Source of the DNA: Candidatus Helarchaeota archaeon
GTDB taxonomy: Archaea > Asgardarchaeota > Lokiarchaeia > Helarchaeales > HEL-GB-A
DNA length: 43,663 bases
NCBI GenBank assembly: GCA_016840125.1
Contig: JAEOSY010000105.1
Coordinates: forward strand, 1-43,663
Direction: 5' to 3'
Below, piece after piece: positions 15,695 through 25,614 of the stretch. A program made the position numbers and the translations under genes. The notes under the pieces are model-generated. The model made no database searches, had not been told where the DNA came from, and was given only the letters and a program-made list of their open reading frames with translations. Position 1 is the first letter of the stretch. Every line of letters begins with the position of its first letter.

Positions 15695-17860
15695 CTACTC
15701 AAAAATATCATTGAATAATTTACCTACAGGTTTAAAAACATCCATATTACCAGTAAAATTTATGATATCTTCCTTGAAATCCAATTCAAATTGTTTTACA
15801 AAGGTTTTCAACTTGGACCGTAAGAACTTGTTTGGTTCACCTCGTAGAATAAGTGCTACCCGTGAATACTCACCAGTTTCTATTTGGAATTGATAATTTT
15901 GGTAACTGAGCGTTTTCATTGACGTTTCAGAATCCGAAATTTCAAGACCAAAGCTCTGAAGAGCATGAAGAAACCCACCAACGAGATCTGGGTTAATCTT
16001 AATATCTCCAAGATTCAATTCAAAAAGGCAGATGCCACTCTTCTGGTCTGCGATTAAAAGATATGAAAGAATACCAATCCCATAATCTTTTTCATGTTGG
16101 GCGATTTTTTGACTAATAAAGTTTAACCCCGAAGAGATTTCTTGAGAAAATTGGTTGAAATCATCGAAAGTATCTTGATACATTTTCATATGAGTTTGCA
16201 TCAGGTCGCGGATTTTGTATAACCATAAAATTGCTTTATATTGTAATTCAATTGCAATAGACTTTTCAATCGAGTCATGCGAGTCGAAATGACTTTTCAA
16301 TTTAGAATCCCAAACCTGAATTGAATTGACTAAAACAGAATCAGGAACGGTTTGAAGTAAGCCTTGTTCGATAGTTGAAAGAGTTGTAGAAAACCTATGA
16401 ATAGGAGCGCGATTTTGACACAATTCTATGATCTCATCTACATATTCGCTCATTTTAGATAAACCCATGACTTTTTTCATACTATCTTCTGTCTTTCGGA
16501 CCATCTTATATGAAACTTCTAATGCAATATTGATCAAATTTGTGATATAGGCTAAAAACCCAGTCGTCTGTTTTAAATCTTGAGCCCACACATCGAGAAT
16601 AATATTTTGGTTTTCAAGACTCAACTTCACTACTGTATTTTTTCCAGTTACTTTGACTTTCCCGGAAAATAATCCATACATTTCCTCAGAATTAACATTT
16701 ATTTCATTCAAGTCTAGAGCACTTACCTGCTCCCGTCCTACACGAAATGCTTCTGAATCGGGAATATTTTGGTACTGTATTTTCATAGTACCTCTTTTAA
16801 GATTTTTAATCCATCCATTCACCTCGCTCTGAGTCGCATTGAGAGGTGAAACCAACGGACATTTAATACTAATCTCTTTTGGCTGGATGGTAATTGAGTG
16901 GGCTTTACCATGTGCGTCTTCAAAGGATACTGAACCGAAAACTTTTGATTGCCCACAGGTCAGCGGGGTAAGATCAAAATCAATCCCACGAGTTGAATTT
17001 GGGGAAAGGTTAGATATTATTTGTTGCGGGAGATCAGCGATGAATTGATCGGAGGGATTTAAATTTATTGAAATATTATGAATTGCTAGATTTGTGTAGT
17101 TGCGAATTGCAACTTTAAAGCGAATTTTACCACCCACGTAATCAAATTCTCTTTTTACCATCACTTCTTTTTGAGCTGGAGTCTCAGGAGGTGGCGGAGG
17201 CATTGTTTCATCTATCGTGTAGTAGGCAATCTGATCTTTCTGGATTTTCTTTACCCGCCCGTGTTCTATTAATTCCTTCAGGTGGGATTGAATAGTCGTA
17301 TAAGGTTTTTGGATAGCATCTGCAATCTCTGATAAACGGATTTGGCCTTGAGTCCTAATACTTTCTAATACTGCTTTTGTTGTATCATTCCGTAGTAGAA
17401 GCGTCTCTAATTCGAGAGTTTCATCAAAATCTATGGGGAAATAGGTATTTCGATTTTTATAGGATTTGAATTGAAGGAAATCATAGGTCACGAGAAAGGC
17501 TAAATGGATCCGAGTTTCATATGCCCCGAGGGTAAAACTTTTTCGGATTTCGCGCTCATGCGCTCCTGGATGGGTTAAAACATATTCGTATATCTGTTTC
17601 CGCTTGGTATTTTTGAGGATCTCAATTTTAAAGAGCCGTTTTCCCTTAACGAAAAATTTCATCTCATAAAGGTCACGAATCGCACGGTCGATTTCAGGTT
17701 CCGGATTGGGTAATTTTTTGCAACACTGCTCAAATAAGGTAAACATGTCGAAGTTATAGTGTTTTTTCCTTAATGCAAGCGCAATATGCAGGATACTTTT
17801 TTGGAGAACGCTCAACTGCATAGTTTTCGCAAAATCATTCCCATATCCTTCGTATCCCAA
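15695..17860 (-). CDS. Triple winged-helix protein with beta-sandwich and C-terminal longin/roadblock-like domain
   Basis: This is a cytoplasmic protein of about 721 residues. Three winged-helix modules occupy about 10-220, and a proline linker (PPPPPE) follows. Next come Ig-like beta regions (about 230-430) and a helical region. The C-terminal ~130 residues (from about SYLLIADQKSGICLFEL, with GEYSRVALILRGEP and FVKQFELDF) resemble the longin/roadblock-like domains common in Asgard proteins. The N-terminal half aligns by eye along its length with the separate winged-helix protein at 34425-35174, and the C-terminus with the end of the 7TM protein at 33136-34425. I prefer TTG 17860, preceded by GGGGAG, to TTG 17878, which has no SD. 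It follows the giant surface-protein gene in one operon, only 27 bases after its stop. Likely role: DNA-binding regulator carrying its own sensor or small-GTPase-interaction domain. Function inferred, not known. Confidence 0.75.
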   Translation of the reverse strand: MGYEGYGNDFAKTMQLSVLQKSILHIALALRKKHYNFDMFTLFEQCCKKLPNPEPEIDRAIRDLYEMKFFVKGKRLFKIEILKNTKRKQIYEYVLTHPGAHEREIRKSFTLGAYETRIHLAFLVTYDFLQFKSYKNRNTYFPIDFDETLELETLLLRNDTTKAVLESIRTQGQIRLSEIADAIQKPYTTIQSHLKELIEHGRVKKIQKDQIAYYTIDETMPPPPPETPAQKEVMVKREFDYVGGKIRFKVAIRNYTNLAIHNISINLNPSDQFIADLPQQIISNLSPNSTRGIDFDLTPLTCGQSKVFGSVSFEDAHGKAHSITIQPKEISIKCPLVSPLNATQSEVNGWIKNLKRGTMKIQYQNIPDSEAFRVGREQVSALDLNEINVNSEEMYGLFSGKVKVTGKNTVVKLSLENQNIILDVWAQDLKQTTGFLAYITNLINIALEVSYKMVRKTEDSMKKVMGLSKMSEYVDEIIELCQNRAPIHRFSTTLSTIEQGLLQTVPDSVLVNSIQVWDSKLKSHFDSHDSIEKSIAIELQYKAILWLYKIRDLMQTHMKMYQDTFDDFNQFSQEISSGLNFISQKIAQHEKDYGIGILSYLLIADQKSGICLFELNLGDIKINPDLVGGFLHALQSFGLEISDSETSMKTLSYQNYQFQIETGEYSRVALILRGEPNKFLRSKLKTFVKQFELDFKEDIINFTGNMDVFKPVGKLFNDIFE

Positions 17861-17887
17861 TGTAAACTCCCCTATCAAAAGAGGAAA

Positions 17888-20800
17888 TTAATTATTATGA
17901 ATGTTTTTTAACTCATCGAGAAATTTAATTGCCTCTTCTTCATCCAATTGGTTCAAATATTGAATTAAAAGATCTCTCTCATCTTCGGTTAAGTCCATCA
18001 GACTATTAATTCTTTCTATCAATTCCATTGATAAAACGAAATAGGTTCCAGGAAAATCAGAGAACATGCCATGCTTCAAGGATTCCATAGATTTTCCCTT
18101 GGTCTTTGATTTTAACTTAGGCGGTGCACTCTTACGCCTTCTAATTACGACAAAACTTGTTGTCGCTGCTGCACTGCCAACGATGATTATGATCCAAACC
18201 CAGATGGGGATGCTTGGAGGGATTACTCCTGTTATATAAACGTCAATGGTGACACTCCAATTCTGACCCGTTTCTAAAATTAAGGCTTCGATATCTATCG
18301 GTATTGCCTCTACTGTTCCCTCCTCATAATCTTCAGGAGCGGTGAGTTTGAATGTGATTTTCACTTGCTCCCCAGCGGCTAAGCTGTTAAAGGAGTGTAC
18401 CAGTGTATTTGCGGTCCAATTAGCAGGGAGGTTTATTGTAATATTAATATCAGTCCACGTTGTATTACCTGTGTTCTCGAGCCAGAAGGAAATGTCACTC
18501 TTTCGATTTCCACTAATATCAAAATCAATCTGAGTTGATGGGATGTTCCAATCGATTATTGGGAAATATCCGAATTGATTATAGCTTGTGGTCGCGATTC
18601 GTCCTGCAACATCCGTTGCATGGATTCGATACCACACCGATTGATTCATGATCCAATTTGTAAATGTGTAGTTCCAGAACCCGTTTTGGAAAGAGCCATT
18701 GAGAAGGTCCATAGAGTAATATCCCCAGCTTCCAGTGTGATTACTCTCTATTTGTACTGAAGCGAGTTCAAGATTCTCGATGACCTGCACAGTAATATTA
18801 ATTGGTTCAGATTTTGAGAGAGCAGCTGGATTCTGGACCAGGTTCTGAATAGTAGGATCAACCGTATCAAAGACTCCGAAACTATAATATTCAGAAGCAT
18901 TCCAATTCCCTGCCACATCTTGTGTATAGATTCGGTATGAGAGATTAGTATTCAAAGGATAGTCAGTCAAAGCGTATTCCCAGATTCCATCCTGAGCCGT
19001 ACCTGATTTCAATTGCATTGAGATATTGCCAATGCCACCTATATTGCGGTTTAGATAGTATTCTGGGGCCCAAGAGTAGTCAACGGCATCGATGTAAGTG
19101 GATGCATTGCCTTGAGTCGAAGAACTATCAGTAACAACCCACAATAACGCCATTGAATTTAATCCATTCGCGAATGGTAAATTAATCCCTTCTTGGTTGC
19201 CATCAATCCAGAGATTGAATGTATCAGTCGTACAACTAAAATTTATTCTAATGTGGTGCCAGTCTTGCTCTGTAAAATTAGGAGTGGTGACTATGGGATA
19301 ATAGTCGGTGTTTACATCATAATATCCCAAGGATTGGTTATTCCAATTTATCCCTAAATGCGGGCCTTTCGTTTCTGTTGAATCGCAAAGGATAATATAA
19401 ACCGATCCTTTGTTAGCGAGAGGCTCGATCGTACCGGCTTTCCCCGAAATCCAAAACTCAACGGTGCCCGAGGCTTGAGAATTAAAGGTATTTTTCATCC
19501 AACAACGCTCTGAAGAACTATTATCCCATAGTTCAACAACTTTATCATGCCCTTTTTTCTCTTGAATCACGTTAACATACGTGTTTGAGGGTTCATATAC
19601 GGTCCATCCCGCGGGATTCGAACCATCACTATCATTAGTGAAACTATATACCCCGAGATAAGTTCCATCAGCAGATAAATTGGCTTCAAGAAGTACGGTC
19701 TGTATCGCAGTATTATCAGTGATATGTACGGTGATATTCACATCATCCTGATAGTTAGGATTTACTGGATCCTGTGTTACATTAATTATATTAGGAGCTT
19801 CCGTATCCCAAGAACCGAAGCTATAGTAATCGGAAGCATTCCTATTCCCTGCCCCATCTTGTGCAAGAACTCTGTATGTAATATTAGTATTCAAAGGATA
19901 GTCAGTAAAAATATATTCCCAGATTCCATCCTGAAGCGTACCTGATTTCAATTGCATTGACATATTGCCAAGGCCAACCATATTGCGATTTTGATAGTAT
20001 CCTGGGGCCCAAGAATAGTCTACAGCATCGATGTAAGTGGATGCATTGCCTAGGGTCGAAGAACTATCAGTGCTAATCCAAAATAACTGCAGGGAAGTTA
20101 ATTGTTCCCTAAAAGGTAAATTAATCCCTTCTTGATTGCCATCGACCCAGATGTTAAACATATCAGTCGTACAACTAAAATTTATTCTAATGTGGTGCCA
20201 TTCCTGCTCTGTAAAACCTGGAGAGGCGATTATGGAATAATAGTCGTTGTTTACGTCATAATATCCCAAAGATTGGTTATTCCAATTTATCCCTAAATGC
20301 GGGCCTTTCGAACCCTCTGATTGAGCAAATATAGGGTAAACCGACCCTTTGTCAGTGAGAGGACCGATCGTTCCGGCTTTCCCTGAAATCCAAAACTCAA
20401 TGGTGCCTGAGATTTGTGAACTAAAGGTATTTTTCATCCAACACCGTTCTGAAGAACTATTATCCCAGAGTTCAACAACTTTTTTATGCCCATCTTTCTC
20501 TTGAATCACGTCAACATACGTGTTTGAGGGTTCAGATACAGTCCATCCCACGGGATTCGAACCATCACTATCATTAGTGAAAGTATAGACCCCGAGATAA
20601 GTTCCATCAGCAGATAAATTGGCTTCAAGAAGTACGGTCTGTATTGCAGTATTATCAGTTATGTGAGCGGTGATATTCACACCATCTTGATAGTTAGGAG
20701 TTACAGGATCTTGTGTTACATTAATTATATTAGGAGCTTCTGTATCCCAGAATCCGAAGCTATAGTAATCGGAAGCATTCCAATTCCCTGCCCCATCTTG

Positions 20801-22768
20801 TGCAAGAATTCTGTATGTAATATTAGTATTCACGGGATAGTCAGTAAAGATGTATTCCCAGATACCATCCTGAAGCGTACCTGATTTCAACAGCATTGAT
20901 ACATTTCCAATAGACTCCAAATTTCGGTTTGGATAGTATCCAGGTGACCAAGAGAAGTCAACCGCATCAAGATATACCTCACTTGGCTGACGAGGGTCAT
21001 CATAAGTGACCATCTTGAGGCGACCAACAGAAGTCAGGTTCGAATAAAAGTCGAAAGTGCCGTATTTCGTGCCATTCAAGTAAATATTATAGGTGTAGGC
21101 ACTCAAGCCATCGTACCCCCCAGCTCCACACTCGAAAGTGACCCGTAAGTGGTACCAACTGTCATCCGTCAACTCTATCAGGTCGATCCATGCACCACCT
21201 GGTGCCCAATAACCGAGATAATTCTCCGTAATACCGCCAACATCATAGGAAACGGTCAATGTAAAGGCATAATTTGTATGAGGATTATCACCTACCTGGA
21301 AAAGAAATGGGGTGCTGACATCCGGCATGAGAAACCAGCATTCGATAGCGCCAGACGTCTCACTAAAATAATGATACAAATGGGGATAAGTTGATACGCT
21401 ATTATCATCGATAAATACCACCTTTTCATGAGTTGTATAGTTATCAACAACAGAGATACTGGTTCCCGCTGGTTCTGTAGTAGTCCATCCTGTCGGGTCG
21501 CTACCCGAGGTATCATTTGTGAAACTATACTCCCCTAAATAATGTCCCTGACCAGATGCTCCAATAACGTTACTTTCGATCAAGACCTGCTGTATTTGAA
21601 TGCTATCAGTGATATGAGCGGTGATATTTACAGCCTCTTGATAGTTAGGAGTTACCGGATCTTGTGTGACATTAATTATATTAGGAGCTTCCGTATCCCA
21701 GAATCCGAAGCTATAGTAATCGGAAGCATTCCAATTGCCTAATAGATCTTGCGCAAGAATTCGATAAGTAATGTTGCTATTTATCGGATAGTCAGTAAAA
21801 ACATATTCCCACAGTCCATCCTGAAGCGTACCTGATTTAAATTGCATTGATATATTTCTAAAGTCACCCATATTGCGATTTATATAGTATCCTGGGGCCC
21901 AAGAGTAGTCAACAGCGTCGATGTAAGTGGATGCATTGCCTTGAGTCCCAGCACTATCAGTGCAAACCCACATTAACTCCACTGAAGGTAGTGGGTTCCT
22001 GAAGGGTAAATTACCCCCTGTTTGATTGCCATTGACCCAGATGTTGAACGTATCAGTCGTACAATTAAAATTTATTCTAATGTGCTGCCAGTCTTGCTCT
22101 GTAAAACCTGGAGAGGCAACTATGGAAACAAGGTCGCTGGTTGCATTATAGTATCCTAAAGATTCGTTATTCCAATTAATAGCTAAAAACGGACCTCTCG
22201 TTTCTCCTATAGTGCAGAGCATAATGTAAACCGACCCTTTGTCAGCAGCGGGACCGATCGTACCGGCTTTCCCTGAAATCCAAAACTCAACGGTGCCCGA
22301 GGTTTGCGAACTAAAGGGATTTTTCATCCAACAAATACTAGAAGAAAGATCATCCCAGAATTCAACAACTTTAATGTGCCCATCTTCCTCTTGAATCACG
22401 TCAACATACGTGTTTGAGCCCTCAGATACGGTCCATCCCGCGGGATTCGAACCATCACTATCGTTAGTGAAACTATACGCCCCTAAGTAATGTCCTAAAT
22501 CAGATGTTCCAGTAACGTTACTTTCAATCAATACCTGTTGTATTTGAGTGCTATCAGTAATATGGGCGGTAATATTTACATCCTCTTGATAGCTAGGAGT
22601 TATTGGATCTTGTGTGATATTAATGATATTCGGTGCAGAAACTGATAGGTCAGGGGAATCTATCGTAGAAATCAATTTAGGTTGGCAATCAATGTTAATA
22701 ACCATTAAAGATAAATTCAAACTAAGAATAAAAATCAAAAACAAACCATAACCTGCACGTCTTTTCAT
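17888..22768 (-). CDS. Giant repetitive surface protein (LamG-like repeats), C-terminally membrane-anchored
   Basis: The protein has 1626 residues. A signal peptide (MKRRAGYGLFLIFILSLNL) is followed by four units of 313-317 residues. Each joins a beta-sandwich (NIINVTQDPVTPNYQ, VNITAHITD) to a ConA/LamG-like lectin domain (FTNDSDGSNPAGW, EFWISGKAGTI, WHHIRINFSCTTD, YIDAVDYSW). A shorter fifth beta-sandwich and a NEW3-like domain (ISFWLENTGNTTW) precede one membrane helix (IPIWVWIIIIVG). An ~80-residue cytoplasmic tail ends in an acidic helix (EDERDLLIQYLNQLDEEEA). Sequons are abundant, suggesting a glycosylated outer surface. Unit 2 has a different lectin core. ATG 22768 follows TAGGTG; a GTG three codons earlier overlaps that SD. 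It is co-transcribed with the winged-helix/longin protein, so it may be an adhesin or receptor feeding that regulator. That coupling is inference. Confidence 0.85.
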   Translation of the reverse strand: MKRRAGYGLFLIFILSLNLSLMVINIDCQPKLISTIDSPDLSVSAPNIINITQDPITPSYQEDVNITAHITDSTQIQQVLIESNVTGTSDLGHYLGAYSFTNDSDGSNPAGWTVSEGSNTYVDVIQEEDGHIKVVEFWDDLSSSICWMKNPFSSQTSGTVEFWISGKAGTIGPAADKGSVYIMLCTIGETRGPFLAINWNNESLGYYNATSDLVSIVASPGFTEQDWQHIRINFNCTTDTFNIWVNGNQTGGNLPFRNPLPSVELMWVCTDSAGTQGNASTYIDAVDYSWAPGYYINRNMGDFRNISMQFKSGTLQDGLWEYVFTDYPINSNITYRILAQDLLGNWNASDYYSFGFWDTEAPNIINVTQDPVTPNYQEAVNITAHITDSIQIQQVLIESNVIGASGQGHYLGEYSFTNDTSGSDPTGWTTTEPAGTSISVVDNYTTHEKVVFIDDNSVSTYPHLYHYFSETSGAIECWFLMPDVSTPFLFQVGDNPHTNYAFTLTVSYDVGGITENYLGYWAPGGAWIDLIELTDDSWYHLRVTFECGAGGYDGLSAYTYNIYLNGTKYGTFDFYSNLTSVGRLKMVTYDDPRQPSEVYLDAVDFSWSPGYYPNRNLESIGNVSMLLKSGTLQDGIWEYIFTDYPVNTNITYRILAQDGAGNWNASDYYSFGFWDTEAPNIINVTQDPVTPNYQDGVNITAHITDNTAIQTVLLEANLSADGTYLGVYTFTNDSDGSNPVGWTVSEPSNTYVDVIQEKDGHKKVVELWDNSSSERCWMKNTFSSQISGTIEFWISGKAGTIGPLTDKGSVYPIFAQSEGSKGPHLGINWNNQSLGYYDVNNDYYSIIASPGFTEQEWHHIRINFSCTTDMFNIWVDGNQEGINLPFREQLTSLQLFWISTDSSSTLGNASTYIDAVDYSWAPGYYQNRNMVGLGNMSMQLKSGTLQDGIWEYIFTDYPLNTNITYRVLAQDGAGNRNASDYYSFGSWDTEAPNIINVTQDPVNPNYQDDVNITVHITDNTAIQTVLLEANLSADGTYLGVYSFTNDSDGSNPAGWTVYEPSNTYVNVIQEKKGHDKVVELWDNSSSERCWMKNTFNSQASGTVEFWISGKAGTIEPLANKGSVYIILCDSTETKGPHLGINWNNQSLGYYDVNTDYYPIVTTPNFTEQDWHHIRINFSCTTDTFNLWIDGNQEGINLPFANGLNSMALLWVVTDSSSTQGNASTYIDAVDYSWAPEYYLNRNIGGIGNISMQLKSGTAQDGIWEYALTDYPLNTNLSYRIYTQDVAGNWNASEYYSFGVFDTVDPTIQNLVQNPAALSKSEPINITVQVIENLELASVQIESNHTGSWGYYSMDLLNGSFQNGFWNYTFTNWIMNQSVWYRIHATDVAGRIATTSYNQFGYFPIIDWNIPSTQIDFDISGNRKSDISFWLENTGNTTWTDINITINLPANWTANTLVHSFNSLAAGEQVKITFKLTAPEDYEEGTVEAIPIDIEALILETGQNWSVTIDVYITGVIPPSIPIWVWIIIIVGSAAATTSFVVIRRRKSAPPKLKSKTKGKSMESLKHGMFSDFPGTYFVLSMELIERINSLMDLTEDERDLLIQYLNQLDEEEAIKFLDELKNIHNN
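18860..22636 (-). repeat. Four tandem ~0.95-kb coding repeats
   Basis: Unit boundaries, taken at the SAPNIIN / EAPNIIN codons, fall at 22636-21689 (948 bp), 21688-20738 (951), 20737-19799 (939) and 19798-18860 (939), all multiples of three. Units 3 and 4 are close at the DNA level over most of their length and unit 1 is similar. Unit 2 shares both ends but has a diverged centre. A fifth, partial unit (DPTIQNLVQNP) starts at 18859. This is the pattern of internal duplication followed by exchange or gene conversion. Confidence 0.9.
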
Positions 22769-23008
22769 AAATAGCACCTATTTTTTAAAAAAAGGGAAAT
22801 ATAACCCAGTCCTTTTCTCTTTTCCCTGTTTTTTAACACTAAAAGTATAAGGGTATTGATAATTTATTAACGCAAATGGAGCACTTTTCGGCGGTGAAAT
22901 GAAGGAAGAAATAAGCTAATAATGGGATTGATGTATTTTAGGTGGTTGAAAGGGGTAAAGTAATAATCTGAAGATGGCGGATTTCATAGGTTGGATTGGA
23001 ATTTTAAT

Positions 23009-25522
23009 TCAGACATCGAATAAAGTTTTCTGTTTTACGGGCTTTTTATCCTTGGGTCTTGGAATTTTTTTAATTTCTTTGGTTATCTTTTCTCCGGAGA
23101 GTTGAAGTTGGCTTTGGCGTTCGATCTGGGTTAGAATATTAGTGGCTCGTTCAATAACAGAGTTAGGCAAGCCTGCGAGTTTTGCGACTTGGATCCCATA
23201 GCTTTTCGAGGTGACACCGGGTTCCACCTTACGGAGAAAATGTATTTTTCCATGGGATTCTGCAACGGCGATGTTATAGTTTTTTGCACCGGGAAGAAAA
23301 TTAATGAGCTCTGTCAATTCATGATAGTGGGTTGCAAAGAGCGTCTTCGCCCCGATTCTATCGTGAATAAATTCAGCCACCGCCCAAGCGATTGAAAGCC
23401 CATCGAAAGTGGCGGTTCCGCGTCCAATTTCATCCAAAATAATGAGGCTTCGCTGAGTAGCTTGGTTCAGAATAGTCCCAGTTTCTATCATTTCCACCAT
23501 GAATGTCGATTGTCGGCGAGTTAAATCATCCACCGCCCCAATTCGAGTAAAAATCCGATCAACAATTCCTAATGTCGCACTTTTAGCTGGCACAAACGAC
23601 CCAATCTGAGCCATCAGGGAGATTAATGCAATTTGGCGAAGATAAGTCGATTTTCCCGCCATATTGGGTCCCGTAATAATCAACAAGCGATTTGTGTTAC
23701 AATCCATATGCGCATCATTTGGAATGAAGGGTTCATTGATTACTATTTGCTCAATAACAGGATGTCGCCCGTCCTTAATTTCAAGTGTGAGATCATCTGT
23801 CATTTCTGGGCGGGAATAGTTATTCCGTTGGGCAAGTTCGGCAAAATTATTAAGCACATCAAGCTGCGAGAGTGCATTTGCAGTTGTCTGAATCTCCTTC
23901 GTCTTGTAACAGATTTGTTCAAGGACATCTTCAAAGAGTTGTTTCTCCAATTCATCAATTTGATCTTGATTGGTTAATATCATGGCCTCATAATCTTTCA
24001 GTTCAGGAGTAAAGAACCGTTCGGCATTAACCAAGGTCTGTTTTCTTACATATTCTTTTGGAACGAGTTTTAAATTAGCTTTAGTAACTTCAATGTAGTA
24101 ACCAAAAACTTTATTATAACGAACCTTAAGGGATTTGATTCCAGTTCTCCGCTGCTCTGTAATTTCCAGCTCCTCTAAAAATTTCTTCCCCTTTTGTACG
24201 GATGCACGAAGTTGATCAAGTTCATCATTATAGCCCGTTTTAATTAATTGGGACGACTTTTCAGGAGGATCGGCTATGATCGCAGCGTCAATTAATTGTA
24301 CGATGGAAGGTAAGCCTGTTAAAGATTTCTTTATCTTATTAAGGTTTACACATTTTGTGGATTCTAACAATTTGGAGATTTGTGGAACTAATTCGAGAGA
24401 AGCTTTGAGACCAAGAACATCCTTTATATTTGTACGTTTATAATTAATCCTACTAATTAATCGTTCAATATCAGTTGTTTGAGTTAAAAGATCACTGATA
24501 TCTGCACGCAAAATTGTATTATCCTTTAGTTCCGAAACACTATCCAACCGTTCGTTGATTATCCTAAGGTTTTGTAAGGGATGGAGTAACCAATTTTGCA
24601 ATAATCTTCGACCCATTGAGGTGCTAGTGCGAGATATAACTTGGAGTAGGGTACCGTTTGCAGAGCCATCTCGCATGTTTCTAATCAGCTCCAAATTGCG
24701 AATGGTTGCAGCATCGAGATAGATATAATCATCAAGATAGTAGGTTTTGAGCTGCTGGATATTTTGTATCGGCCCCTTTTGGGTCTCTTGAAGATAGGAA
24801 ATGATAGCCCCAGCTGCTTGAAGCGCGCCTGGTAAACTTTCACATCCAAACGCTTCTAATGAGATGACTTGAAAGTGTTCTAATAAGGTATTTTTTGCGT
24901 GATCATACGAAAAATAGAAATTTTCGTATGGGGAAAGTGTGATCGCAAAGTTCTGCTTAAGAGTTGTAATGAGATCTTCATTTTTCATGAGATACTCCGG
25001 TATGAGACATTCTTTTGGATTAAATCGTGACAATTCCATAATTAATCGGGAGTTAAGGTCCTCATCCTTGATTTCCATACAGTAAAATTCCGCAGTCGAG
25101 ATATCTACAAAAGCAACCCCTAGTTTCGACTTTTCAATAATGAATGAAGCAAGAAAATTGTTTTCTTTCGCGTTTAAGAGCGAATCTTCAATGAGCGTGC
25201 CTGCAGTAATTACCCGGACCACTTCACGCCGGACAATCCCCTTTGGGGGAGGGTTCTCCATTTGTTCGCAGATTGCTACCTTAAACCCTTTTCGGATTAA
25301 ACGAGTTACATAGTTGTCGATAGCATGATAAGGGACTCCAGCTAATGGAACCCTATTCACCCCTTTCCCTCGAGCGGTTAACACAATATCTAACTCTTTG
25401 CTAACTAATTTTGCATCCTCTTCAAAGGTTTCGTAAAAATCCCCCACACGGAAAAATAAGATGGCATCCTTATATTTTTTCTTAATCTCGTAAAATTGTA
25501 GCATCATAGGGGATTTCGACAA
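23009..25522 (-). CDS. mutS: DNA mismatch repair protein MutS
   Basis: This 837-residue MutS1-type protein begins with MMLQFYEIKKKY and the mismatch-wedge motif GDFYETF. Connector, lever and clamp regions follow, then the ATPase with Walker A GPNMAGKSTYLRQ and Walker B LIILDEIGRGT, and the family's THYHEL. A C-terminal tail ends KTLFDV. It recognises base mismatches and small loops and recruits MutL, encoded about 11 kb away on the same strand. The start is TTG, supported by GGTGA 7-8 bases upstream. The intact wedge Phe-x-Glu separates it from MutS2 and other non-repair paralogues. Confidence 0.97.
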   Translation of the reverse strand: MSKSPMMLQFYEIKKKYKDAILFFRVGDFYETFEEDAKLVSKELDIVLTARGKGVNRVPLAGVPYHAIDNYVTRLIRKGFKVAICEQMENPPPKGIVRREVVRVITAGTLIEDSLLNAKENNFLASFIIEKSKLGVAFVDISTAEFYCMEIKDEDLNSRLIMELSRFNPKECLIPEYLMKNEDLITTLKQNFAITLSPYENFYFSYDHAKNTLLEHFQVISLEAFGCESLPGALQAAGAIISYLQETQKGPIQNIQQLKTYYLDDYIYLDAATIRNLELIRNMRDGSANGTLLQVISRTSTSMGRRLLQNWLLHPLQNLRIINERLDSVSELKDNTILRADISDLLTQTTDIERLISRINYKRTNIKDVLGLKASLELVPQISKLLESTKCVNLNKIKKSLTGLPSIVQLIDAAIIADPPEKSSQLIKTGYNDELDQLRASVQKGKKFLEELEITEQRRTGIKSLKVRYNKVFGYYIEVTKANLKLVPKEYVRKQTLVNAERFFTPELKDYEAMILTNQDQIDELEKQLFEDVLEQICYKTKEIQTTANALSQLDVLNNFAELAQRNNYSRPEMTDDLTLEIKDGRHPVIEQIVINEPFIPNDAHMDCNTNRLLIITGPNMAGKSTYLRQIALISLMAQIGSFVPAKSATLGIVDRIFTRIGAVDDLTRRQSTFMVEMIETGTILNQATQRSLIILDEIGRGTATFDGLSIAWAVAEFIHDRIGAKTLFATHYHELTELINFLPGAKNYNIAVAESHGKIHFLRKVEPGVTSKSYGIQVAKLAGLPNSVIERATNILTQIERQSQLQLSGEKITKEIKKIPRPKDKKPVKQKTLFDV

Positions 25523-25614
25523 AATATTATCACCAATTGGATAGTTTCTGCGTTTTTATCGTGCGGATACCTTTTAAAGCCTTTGATGATAGTTGAACAG
25601 CTAGATGAATCCTT

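Noticed and set aside
19724..21742. Plus-strand ORFs of 66-81 codons with near-identical sequences at 19724, 20663 and 21542
   Set aside because: They are antisense to the repeats of the giant surface protein; their similarity merely mirrors the coding repeats, and they have no SD.
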